A stretch of DNA of 64,000 bases, taken from contig JADFUC010000501.1 of NCBI GenBank assembly GCA_019722365.1, positions 2,852,001-2,916,000 on the forward strand. Direction: 5' to 3'. The DNA comes from Lithospermum erythrorhizon. Lineage: Eukaryota; Streptophyta; Magnoliopsida; Boraginales; Boraginaceae. Within the stretch, counting starts at the first letter, position 1, and the number at the start of each line of letters is the position of its first letter. Of this stretch, positions 47,148 through 58,619 are shown in pieces. Below the pieces are notes generated by a model. That model was given only the letters and a program-made list of their open reading frames with translations, did no database searches and was not told the DNA's origin. The translations under genes were made by a program, and so were the position numbers.

Positions 47148-49130
47148 TTTTTATCTTTCAAACTACCCTTTTTCCCCTTCTCTATCACAACACACAAAAG
47201 CTAAAAACCTTAATATAGCTATGAGAATTAAGTAATGTTATTGTACTAGGAGTAATCCAGTTTTTTGTTCCGTATAAATCTTGATTCAGGAGAGGCAAGA
47301 ATGGTATATACAATACATTTTATTTGAAGATTCAAATGAAGAATGAACCTAGTCAATAACTCGTCTAGATTAGAGTTGGAGTATATATATATTATTGAGT
47401 GCGACATATTTTGATGATTGAGTTGGCAGTATGATTGATGCATGACTGTATTAGAGCCACACTTTCATGTTATTACTATATACTCATTTGGAAAATTTGA
47501 TCATTTAATTGAAAATTACTTTACTAATATGTATTGAAAATAAATGATCAGGTGAAAAAAAAAGTTGAAACATTCTAGTATTAGGAGTTCCTTAATGTTT
47601 TGTTACTAAATAAGTACAACCTTTAGATAATTGATTCTTAAGCATTTTTGATCTAATAGTTATTAACACATAGGGACTTTTAGATCATTTTAGCTTCATA
47701 ATTTAACTTCACTTGATATATATGGTCTACAATCTAGTTTTCGTTTCTTGGTTTCGATTGCTTCTTCTCTCTCAAATCTTCAAATCCATTTCTTTTTGTT
47801 TCAGTTGCAGTTGGTTTATAATAAAGGCATACAAAATGATTGTATTATCGTCCGTTATTATTCTGATGTGAAAAATGCAAATTCCCTCAGTTTTGTTTTT
47901 TTTGCTTGTTCAATTACTTTTTTGCTAGTGCTTTGAATTTTTTGATGTTTATTTGATTGCTTTAGTGAATAATGTTGTATTAATTATTTGATTAATTTTA
48001 TGCGTAATGTTGATCATTAATTTTTTGAACTTTATATTTTATGTCTTATTTAAATTAAGTTTATTAATTTTGATTTTTAAACATATTGAAGATTGTTTGG
48101 CAGATTTAGTGAGCAGATGTATGTAATCAATTGATGTTTTGATACTCCAGTAATTTCTGTTTTGATTTTTGGTACTTGGTACAGTTGACTGATTAATTAT
48201 ATAGAAATAACATTTACTACGTATGATGTGATTTTTATTATTTTATTTGATACGAGAAAATCTTCCAATGAATAAGTTTGAGGATGCTTTAACATAATGG
48301 GTTACGCTTTCAGCTTTTCGTTCAAAACTTTTATCTACATGTTAAGTTTAGATTTTGTATTTAATTGGCCCGAAGTAGTGGTATTAGGCTTACGTCTTGC
48401 CTTCATATAGTGATAAACTTGTGGTTGTCTAGGTTAGTTATAAGTTATAATGAATAATGATGTTTCATAATAAATGTTTTGGAAGATGTTGTGGCTAGTG
48501 TGAACCATATCTTTATTGAATTATTGATCGATTTAAATTAACATTTTGTCTTGGCATGTCTTCAAATTGCATAACTATGATTTTGTATCATAACTATGAT
48601 TTGCTTCATTTATATATGATTTTACATGACACTAATAATTCATTTCTTTCTAATGTATACCAAATGGTGTGTGTTTGATGCGGAAGAACTTGTAATAAAT
48701 TAACTTGAATAAGGCTTTTGCAATAATATAGCATAGACAGATTTTTTATAACTTGATCCAGGCTTTATGTCATAATATAACATACATATGGTTTATAACC
48801 ATATACGCATTATATAACTACTGGTTTTGCTTAGCAGCTGAGAAAAAAGCGAATGAGACAACTTAGTCACTTCTGATAGAAGCTGCGGTGACACCCTCGA
48901 ACTTGCTTGTCTTTAAATTTATTCTTTTAAAGAAGTTCCTTACACTAACATAACTAAAAAATGTTACAAAATAGATGTACTTTCGATGATTTTACGTATA
49001 AGAGGTATGAATGAAGACTAGAGAAAAAAGTACCAATTGACTTCCCGGCTATGAGTGTTTAACAAAGCCTTGGACAACTGCGAGGGCTTGGATTGTCTGA
49101 GGCAGATTTGTAGAGTATTCAATATTATGA
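47148..49130. other. Gene-poor intergenic DNA, promoter side of the SDI1-like gene
   Basis: The left end should contain the promoter of the SDI1-like gene. The rest is AT-rich with recurring phrases such as CATAACTATGATTTG and no recognised exon. Confidence 0.4.
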
Positions 49131-49132
49131 AT

Positions 49133-49540
49133 CATTTCTCAATTATGCCAAAATATTGGTACGTGTGGTTTTACTTGTAATGCCATTATATTGAGATGAT
49201 ATGGTTTACTCGATACGAGATGTACAATTGTATTGTGTTTTAATGCATTGCTAGGCTTTGTTTTGTATGTTTCTATTATATATCATATTACACGTTTCAA
49301 GTGTATTAACTTGATTCACTCTTGAATCATTTCTCATTGTAATGTGTGGTCGATATGATATTTACTTGAATGTCATTATATTGAGAGTATATGGTTTTTA
49401 TAGATTAGATATGATTTTTCAAATGTGTATTGTAATTTGTAGCATTTTTCTTTCTAACTTTGTTTTTGTATGTTTCTATTATATATCATATCTGTTCTAT
49501 TTTCAAGTGTGTTAACTTGATTCCCTCTTTTGAATCACAA
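49133..49540. repeat. Diverged tandem duplication, period about 203 bp
   Basis: Two successive units share GAATCATTTCTCA, the ATGCCATTATATTGAGA / ATGTCATTATATTGAGA stretch, TTTTGTATGTTTCTATTATATATCAT (starting at 49261 and 49464) and a TTAACTTGATTC ending. The copies have diverged by many substitutions and indels. No function is evident. Confidence 0.7.
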
Positions 49541-51602
49541 TATTGTTCCTTTGCTCATGTCTTTGTGGTCATATGTGATAATTGTGTACAGTAATAGTTT
49601 GCCATATTATAAGCATCTCTTCAAAGCACATTTACCGCAATATATATGGGTTTGGTGTGGTCAATCAAGCGGAAATATGTTGTTTCGTCAAAAAGGCGAA
49701 ATAACAACATAGTCAACATACAGTTTTTCTTATACAAAAATAGCAAAAATTCAACTAGATTGGGTGGAAATAAAGCAACGTCCAAGGGATTCAAATAAAA
49801 AGCAAAATCAGGTTGATGCCGATTCGGAAGAATATCTAATTTGGAATGGGTTGTACATATTTGCCTGTCTTAGCCGATTGTGGTTTATTACATATTTGCG
49901 ACAATGTATCTTTAGTGTGGTTTGTACATATTTCACATAATGTACCATAACTATGGCTTATTCCATTACATAACAAAGTAATTTTTTTCTAATTTTTAAA
50001 TGTATCTTGTATTAATCTTTTTCTTGGCTAATAAAACATGAGGTTTATGCCATAATATAAGTTTGGTAGTTTATAATGATTCATCACAATTTACCATAAC
50101 TATGGTTTGTATTCGGAGAATAGTTACATGATATTTTTATGTAAAAAAATCAATATAAAGAGAGCCATTAGCCATAATCAATTGTCAAATAGATACACCT
50201 AACTTCCAACTAATTTCAATTCAGACCTTGTAACTACTACTTAGTTGTGTGCAGATAAGTCTCTCAATGTCTGCAGAAGCATTGGTAGTACCTCCACGGA
50301 TGCTTCCTTGATGTGTTCTCGGCCTTCTCATGAGTACTACCTCTGTTGACCCCACCAGGTGAAGCCGTAGTGCACATGTCTGGCGAGTTTGTTCAAGTTG
50401 TTCAATTTGAAATTTGCCTCGACAAGTCGCTGATGCTCAACCCCTGACCAATTCACACTTCTCCCAACCCCATTAAGTTGCGGTACTTTCTAACCTTCTA
50501 AATGCGCCGGCCATGCCGCCACCGGCCCAAACTCGTGTCCCTTTAAAATCCAACCATAATCATTTTATTATTAATAATATAATTAATCGCAATCAACACA
50601 AAGCCAAACTTCATAAAAATTATTGTAAGCATCAAAATAGAAGCGAAACTAAATTGCGTATTTAGCATATCAACAACAATAATATCGGATGCAAAATACT
50701 ATTAAGATAAAAATATTAATTACAAAATATCATAATCAACACAAGCTGAAATTTATTTAAAAGAAAAAAAAAAATTACCAAATTAATAGTGAAGCTTCGG
50801 GAAAGTGAAACTTGTTCATCAACATAAATTTCATACAATTAGCATCATTAACAAGCATCATTAACAACAACAATGTCAAATAAAAATGAAACTTTTAAAT
50901 ACAAAAATACATAAAGATAAAACTGTAAATACAAAAATATAATCAACAAAAAAACTTCATTAAAAAATGGCAAAAGTGCCATTAAGCATCAAAATTACCT
51001 GGATTCGCGAAGGCGTTGTTGATGGTGGTGTGGGCGGGAAAATTTGGGTCACGAGGTCCAAAATTAACAAAAAGCCGGCTTAAATTAATTTCTAAACAAT
51101 GATTGTCATTAATATTAGGGTCGGTTCTAAAAGTTAAATTGAAGTATTAATTAAAAATTAAGCACTAAACTTACTTTAGTTTAAACATCAAGTTGAACTA
51201 AGTACCACCAGAAATTAATACAAATTGATTTGGGAAATATTTTGTTGGTTTGATTGAAAAATAAGCTCTGGAAAGTTTCGATTTGATGAGATAATGAAAT
51301 ACAAAGTTGACAATCATTTGGGACAAAGGATTGTTTTGGGTTTGAAATGGGAAAGGAGGTGCGGGGTGGAGTTGAGGAGAGGAATGGGGTGATGCTTGTT
51401 TGGTGTGATGGGAGAATGAAATTACTAAAGTAACCTTTAGTATCATGAATACTAAAGAATACTTTAGTACCCTCAGTCGGACTCGGTAAAAAAATAATAA
51501 AATTGGACCCATTCGAAATATTGCATTGAAACTAAATGATCAGGTGAAAAAAGTAATAAATATTTTCTTAAATCAACTACTATGCACTTAGACTTTATGT
51601 TT
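49541..51602. other. Gene-poor intergenic DNA with a GC-richer block near 50.25-50.55 kb
   Basis: Nothing codes convincingly. The segment 50250-50550 is richer in C and G than its flanks and has partly open frames on the minus strand (including a RRPRTHQGSIRGGTTNASAD-like stretch), but stops interrupt it and I recognise no family. An inverted pair around 51425-51465 (ACTAAAG and CTTTAGT repeats) is small. Confidence 0.35.
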
Positions 51603-51818
51603 AGAAGAAGAAAAAAGGTTGTAGCGGCCCCCGGATATTTTAAGAGGGATAAATGGCAGGATGTGCTTCAATTGGTTAGGAGACTTAAGCTTTCCTTTAA
51701 ATTACTTCAATATAAGATTTTATCACTTGCGTGATTCGAACTCACACTGCATGAATAGGCTAGGGTGCTAGTACTTAATACTCAAATTGTTTACCAGTTG
51801 ACCTATGCTCCGAGGATA
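51603..51818 (-). mobile_element. tRNA-derived SINE with target-site duplication
   Basis: About 216 bp on the minus strand, flanked by the 11-bp direct repeat ACTTTATGTTT at 51592-51602 and 51819-51829. Near its 5' end it has an A-box-like TAGGTCAACTGG (about 51804-51793) and a B-box-like GAGTTCGAATC (about 51740-51730). It ends in a T-rich tail (ACAACCTTTTTTCTTCTTC). These are the hallmarks of a plant tRNA-derived SINE copied by target-primed reverse transcription. The tRNA head has no intact cloverleaf, so it is not a tRNA gene. Confidence 0.8.
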
Positions 51819-51829
51819 ACTTTATGTTT

Positions 51830-54808
51830 TAGTTTGGTACTGGTGTATGTGTTGGAGCTAAATAAGGTATGGAGCAGATACTAAAAGCTACAACAAATTG
51901 TAAAATTGGTTAGGATTGAAATTTATAAACAAAAATATATACTAGTTATTTTCTAAATCTAGGGGACGTACCTTGCCGTCAAAATTATGTGCATGATGAT
52001 GATGGTTATTTTTGTTCATCCTAATTTATTATTATTAAATTAAATTAAATGTGAAGGGAAGTAAAAGAATTACTCCTACTATAACTGCAACTCTGCAAGT
52101 TAAGGGTTTCGTTGAATATAACAGTATTATCCATAACAATTACTCTTGCAGTTACTATAGTTTATTGAAGAGCGTTTACTTCTAACTGTATACTCCATTT
52201 AATGAACCGAGACACTTTATGTGGATGTATTCCAATAATAATAAATGATGACTTACATGATCATCACCAAACGTAATTGCTAGTCCTGAGGGCTGAGGGG
52301 CTGACTGTTGAGTTGAATACATGCATCATTTTATTTTTCCCATCTCCATAGAGGAAATTGTCACTCTTAAATCCGGTATTCCTAGTAGTAAAATGACATA
52401 TAAATGCAAATGATAGGGATATTTGGTTTTACAAATAAGTTGAGCTTTGGTACATAAATATTTTTATTTGTGTTTATAATATTTGATGAATGTTATGTAA
52501 TAGAAAGAATTTGAAATGTATTTTTATTGATACTAGTAAATGAGAAGTGCGATGCACGACATACAATGATTTTATAAATCTTTGATATATTTTTATATGG
52601 TTAATTGAGGTATTCTAAAAGCTATGAAGCACTCTTTATCACAAATAACTCTTTAAATATAGGCATAAAATTATAATAAAATCGATGTCAGTAGAATCTG
52701 AATATTATCTTAACAATTTGATATCTACTAATAAATTTATTAAAGTTGATATTAATATTGAATTGTTGTTTTATGTATTTTAAATTGGTATGTTTAGACA
52801 TAATTTAAATTTTTTGTGAATCGATATATAAAATTCATATGCATGGAAGTAATAACAATATCAATAATAAAATAATAATAATTTTATAAATCATATGGTT
52901 ATTTAACTAATACCTATTATAATATATGATAGTTCTACATAATAATAAATAATAATAATTAATATTATTAATAATAATAATAATTCTACAAAAAATATAT
53001 GGATATTTAACACTATTATAATATTGTAACAAATACCTCTAAACATACTCCCTCCATCCCACAAGATTGTTCAAACTTTGATTTTTTCCCTTTTTATAGT
53101 TGAAACTTTTATTGGTAGATGTTACATTATTTGTGTTTACTAATATTTTAAGAAAAATATATCAGGAAAACTAAAATAAAATCTTTTCATTGACCTATTT
53201 TTCTATCAAGTATTATAAAACACACAAAAAATCTCGTCAAAAATTCAACTATGGAAGAATGAAAATCAAAGTAAACCGTCTTTTGTGAGATGAAGAATTC
53301 TTCTAACTTTCTAGGTAATAAAAGATTGAAAATGACAAATGATGAAAATCATATGACGATGAAATAGACTAATAATTAATATATAATATATGAGACATAT
53401 TAACTTGTGAATTGAATCGTGAAAGACACTACATGCAAAGTGAACAAAAATAATTATGTTTATTTAATGCATCATTTGCATTATTAAACATCACATTGAG
53501 ATAAATAAATAAAAGTTAATTAAAAACAGAATGCCACGATATTATAGATTATATATATACCAAATATATATGATGTATTATCTGAGCTTAGGAAATGCGT
53601 ATATCTTGATGATTCTCTTGATTGATAATCTTGCGTATATGCGTGTATATGATAGATACTTAATACAAACTAAGTTTTTTGTTGGCATTTTAAATATATC
53701 GATGTGAATTTAATTTATTATTTACTTATTATTTTAATAAATATAAAAAGTAATATCATTAGATTTTCTTTGAAAATAGTTTCATGATATTATTTTCTTT
53801 GCTAATTTTTGAGCAATATAGTTTAAGAATAAATAATAGTCAAAGTTTCAATTGATATACAAAATCAAATAAAAAATGAGGTGAATATTATTAATTCTAT
53901 TAGAACTCCTAAATTTTAGATTTTTTTTAGATGGAGGGTAATTTAGTAATTAATATTGTGAAAAGAAAAGAAACAAATGATACACTTTTTATATATGTTA
54001 GTGAGAGTTTTCATAAATTATTATATATATGAACATAAAATATTTCGTTAGTTCCTTCTGAAATGATACAAAATCAAAATGTCCCTATTATTTAGGGACG
54101 GAGGTAGTATTCAACTTGACAAGGTTACTAATGCCCTTGAGGGACGCATATAAAAAATACCTTTGTAAAATCCTAATTCTTTCCTTACCGAAAAAATGTT
54201 GCTCTTATTCGCCCATTTTCTTACAACAACTATTAACCTGGGAAAATGCTAGACCTTGGAACTTGCTCCAGGAGTGTTAAAATTCTCCTAACATTTCATA
54301 TGTTTTCAGGACATACAAATTGGTCTATTAACACATCCGAAACTAAGGAACAAAGATTCCGACTAGAAGGTCATACACACTAACACACATCTCCAAGAGA
54401 CGAACCACGATGAGAACATTTACTTCGTTCTACACGTCATGCCAAATTAAGCTTAGGAAAATCTCTACTACACTTGCATATAAATTATCGGAAGTCAAAC
54501 ACAAAGCTCGACGATTGACATTGGAGAGTAGTTGTAAGAATCAGACCATGCATTGTTTTCACAAATCTAAGAAAACAAACTGAGTATTGCATTGAGAGAA
54601 ATAAATGACAAGGGTATTTTTATCCATAATAGCAAAAAAAGCACCATAGTGAATATAAGAAAAATTCTACTGAATTTTACACAGTAGCTGTTTGATTAGA
54701 CTAACAATTGAAATACTATTTCCTTCATCACATATAAAACTTTGGTTAGTACAGAAAAATAGTCATCGCAAATACCAGACCTCCATTCAGATCAAGAGAC
54801 CTCCATGC
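51830..54808. other. Gene-poor intergenic DNA downstream of LSM5
   Basis: Very AT-rich; contains a MITE (53048) and, near 54095-54110, a GGGACGGAGGTAGTA phrase that resembles another MITE end. A GTGCGATGCACGAC motif lies near 52557-52570. No exon is recognised until LSM5. Confidence 0.4.
53048..53290. mobile_element. Stowaway-like MITE
   Basis: Starts CTCCCTCCATCCCACAAGATTG after TA at 53046-53047. The interior shares AAGATTGT and TTTGATTTTTT with the element at 16713. The right terminal repeat is worn (TCTTTTGTGAGATGAAG), so its end is approximate. Confidence 0.55.
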
Positions 54809-56783
54809 CTATTCAGGGTCAGGAGAACCGCCAGGAACAAGCTGCACAAAGCACAAGACAGAAGACTCGTTACTGATGGCTTCTCTCTGCAGGTTTGGTC
54901 TATAAATACTAAAACATAAGTTGTAACAACCTGGCAGATTCAAGAGATTCATTTATAAGAGCAAGATTAAGAAACAAAATGATAATTTTTTTCCAAGGAG
55001 CAAAACCCAATATAGAGATTCAATATCCATAATATTTCAGAAGGGTGTCGATGATAAATTAGGTATGTGATGTATCTCTGTTCTTACTTAAGCAATAGTC
55101 ATGGTAAGTAGGGAGTAGGTAGAACTCATCAATGATATGGTAAGAGAGGTAGTGAAACTTCCAATGAGCCATTTACTTACGATAGCAATGTTGTTCCCAT
55201 TAAGTAAAATCTGGTCAAGCTTAGTTACTCTTCTTCCTTCAGCAGTAATTTCACTGCAACAAATCAAACAGACGAAATATATTAGTTCCATGTGCAAGCC
55301 ACATAACAATAAACCCAAACCAAACACCCCGCAGTCAGATCCACTGATAACCATAACTATTTGACAAACTTGGCTAAACTGAATCTGTAAATGGCTGCAT
55401 GTCATGAATATAATACCAACACCCCTAGAAATCACTAAACACAAAAGAAATAGAAAAGGTTTCAAAACTCTACATCTGAAAAAATTACGGTCGTTTTACT
55501 CTCGATGCACACACTCATATTATTCTACTTCCTCCTGGTATTGTACACGTATTTTTCTAAAATATGCATAAATTTGTCAAAAAGTTCTAATTTGTGCAGT
55601 TACTCTAATACTTATCACACTCTCATGTTTATCATTAGTTTTGATGGTTCGGAAGATGAAGTTGTCTACAGACTTATTATTGTCCTACTGACTACATGCT
55701 AGAACAACACTAAAGAAATCATGAGTATTAGCATGAACGCACAAAATCACATATTTTTTAAAAGAAATAGGCTGAATTTTACATGAGTAACAAATGCTAG
55801 CATTATTAACACAATCATTATATAGTCATCACAGTAAAATGCTGTGTTACCTATTGACAAGTGAATAAGCTCAACAATTTACTTCCTTTCCGAAACAACC
55901 ACACATTCAGTTTCATAACAAGTACAATATTACAACACGTCTCGAGCTTAGAAAACTACCCCAATCACTTATGTCACAAGTTTCCCCATTTCCACACAAG
56001 CTTCAATGGAACATAAGGATCTAAAGTTTGAAGGCAAGAAGACTAAGAAAATATAGGACTATTGGCCTATTTCTATGTCATAACATAATAATATAGAATC
56101 TGATACAGATAAAGATCAAAACTTCAAAATAAAAAATAAATAAAAGAACCCAATAACTAATTAAGTGAACTAGATTTTGATACACATAAAGATCAAAACT
56201 TTCAAATAAAACAAATTAAGTTAAATAGACTCTGATATACATAAAGATCAAAACTTAAGAATAAAAATAAAATACCCAAGAACTAATTAAGAGGTAGATG
56301 GATAACATAGACATAAAAAAGTCAAAGCTTTAAAACAAAAATTCTAATTTTAGAACCAATTAAGTGAATTAAGTTCATATACACATAAAGATCAAAACTT
56401 TAAAATAAAAATAAAATACCCAAGAACTAATTAAGTGAATTAAGTTCATATACACATAAAAATCAAAACTTTGAAATAAAAAAAATCAAGAAACCCTTAA
56501 AAAACCAATCAAGTGAAATTACTAACTATTCAGTAACATCTTCGAGGACCATGTTGACATAAACATCAAAGCCCTTGAGAGTGCCTACAAGCTCTTTGTC
56601 ACCTTTCATTATCACCCAAATTTTGGACCCTATACATCTATCAATTAATTCTGCAAAAAAAAAAAACAATAAAGTGAATAAGATATTCAAATTTTAGCAT
56701 CATTTAATATACTTTTAGCATAAATATGAGGAGTTGAAGTAACCTGAAGGAAGAAGTTGAGAAGGATTATTAAGGTTGGCCAT
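54809..56783 (-). CDS. LSM5: U6 snRNA-associated Sm-like protein LSm5
   Basis: Four exons read right to left: 56783-56744, 56650-56527, 55253-55181, 54841-54809, giving 89 residues, the normal LSm5 length. The joined protein begins [13 protein letters not shown], then [40 protein letters not shown] and [20 protein letters not shown], and ends [17 protein letters not shown]. The Sm1 ([16 protein letters not shown]) and Sm2 ([15 protein letters not shown]) motifs are complete. LSm5 belongs to both the nuclear LSm2-8 ring, which binds the U6 snRNA 3' end for splicing, and the cytoplasmic LSm1-7 ring, which promotes decapping of mRNA. In Arabidopsis the LSM5 mutant is sad1, hypersensitive to ABA and drought. 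Intron 2 is long and carries tandem repeats. Confidence 0.97.
56103..56526. repeat. Minisatellite in LSM5 intron 2, about six units
   Basis: Six diverged units of about 55-80 bp begin near 56104, 56182, 56237, 56309, 56380 and 56452. Each has ACATAAAGATCAAAACTT, a run of A and T, then often CCAAGAACTAATTAAGTG. The units near 56380 and 56237 are closest. The array abuts the splice donor of intron 2 on the transcribed strand. Confidence 0.8.
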
Positions 56784-58494
56784 GAAAATGCAGAAGTCTA
56801 AGCTCAAAGGGGAACATCTTAGTGTTGTGAATGTATCGGGTATCCGATATTATTTCGTGATTCGAATATCAGTTCAATAATTAAATGGAAACATGATTCG
56901 TAAATCACTTTGTCGAGTGGCAGTGGCTGAATGATTACGGAATATTATCGATTGAGTATTAAAATTTAATAATGTATATTCGTTTATTATTATCATCATA
57001 ACGAAGTAACACGCTTTCATTAGTCGATCAATATGGGAACTGATCCGAGTTAAATCGGATTTTTACTCGATATTGTAGACCAGATTACTACCCCTCATTG
57101 GTTTGATATAAATTCCCTCTCTTATTCAGATTTGCATTTCGACATGAGACCAACTAAAATTACTGCTGAAGCAGTACTAGATTGTTAAAGAGATATTTTA
57201 CTCCTAAATGAAACTTTCTCAAACACTACACAAACAAATAAGGGGGCTAAAATAGTAATTTGTCGAGGGCTAAATAGTAATTTGCATATATTTTTTACTC
57301 TTACTGTGTGATATTATAGTGACGATAAATTAAGAAGACGGACAAGAACTGAAATTTCGTAGAGAGCTTTAGTGCTTACAATAAATTGTCGAGGCATCAA
57401 TGTTATTGTGAATGACCTGCCAATTTTAATAATTATTTCAAAGGGAATATATACGTAATTAATTATGGAATAACCAGGGAAATGATATTGAGTAGTTCAA
57501 ACTGTTCCAATTTTAGTTTTCATCTTAGCTGTACGTCAATTAAAGACAATTAAAATGATATATATATATCTAATTAATGAAATTAAACAATAATTTAATG
57601 AATATATTTGTATTAAATTTTTTTAGATACGATGAAATTAATGACAGGAAAATCGTCGAATGTTCGTTGGAATTAAAATAACAATTATTTTGAAACAGTT
57701 TTTTTTTTGTAGAATGATAACTTCATCGAAAAAAGAGTATTAAGTATTTGTTTTGCAGATTTGAAGTGACCGACGAATGTGACACATGATAAATTTCAAC
57801 TGTTCCGGTAACTAATGCAGCATGGAATTTTATTATAGTAAAATAACCATTTTTTGTTTACTCTGTTGACGTATTTATGATGGTGTGAATGATCTTAATT
57901 TGATATATACAACTTACAAGTCCTAAAATAATATCTTAATTCTATACAAGTCCCAATATCTTAATTTGATACAGTGACTTTTGGCTATTGTATTTATTGG
58001 TATAATAATTTGCTCGTTTTTTATGTAGTAATTATTATACAATTCTTGTATTTATACTTTTAAAAATGAATGTCTGACCACTTCATCAATCGTCACTTAT
58101 ATTAATGTATATCAGCTATTGTATTTTGACTATTATATTTGTTGGTATAATAATTTGCTCGTTTTTTATGTAGTGACTATTGTACAATTTTCTCACTACC
58201 AAACATATAACTATTTTTAGATTATTTTTTCAGTCAATATAATGAAGGGAAGTGTATACCTTTTGTTTTCTAAAATTACAGTTTACTATATTACATTAAA
58301 TTACTTTGTATGTTTTTGCTTTAAGTCAATTGCTTAACCATCTTAGATGCGTTGTATGTGTTTATCTTTTAAAAGTTTTTCGATAATTTTAAATTTTTTA
58401 TAAATAAGAATCTAGGTAGAGCGAGGTAGCTATTTACTCCTTTTAACATTTGTAACATGGAATATATCATTTTGCATACTGAATCTCTGTATTT
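56784..58494. other. Divergent promoter region between LSM5 and pectate lyase
   Basis: Both genes are transcribed away from this region. It contains a 31-bp near-exact direct repeat (GGTATAATAATTTGCTCG and following bases) at 57999-58029 and 58143-58173, with weaker similarity around each copy. No coding exon is seen. Confidence 0.45.
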
Positions 58495-58619
58495 TATAAA
58501 GGAGTCTCATTACCACTTTCTATTTGACTCAACATTTAAGGAACAACATCAACGTTGTATTGCTTTCTTTTTTTATAAGAAAGCAATACAATTACTCTAG
58601 CTCTCATAGTAACAAAAAA
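58495..58619 (+). promoter_or_regulatory. Pectate lyase TATA box and 5' leader with perfect hairpin
   Basis: TATAAA at 58495-58500 is a good TATA box, which puts transcription start near 58525-58530 and gives a leader of about 90 nt. The leader contains an inverted repeat with perfect 15-bp arms, 58555-58569 (TTGTATTGCTTTCTT) and 58577-58591 (its complement), around a 7-base loop. The hairpin ends 28 nt before the ATG, so it could affect scanning or RNA stability. That effect is inferred. Confidence 0.6.

Noticed and set aside
51198..51512. 104-codon minus-strand open frame
   Set aside because: No family resemblance; sits in AT-rich DNA with small inverted repeats and has no supporting exons.
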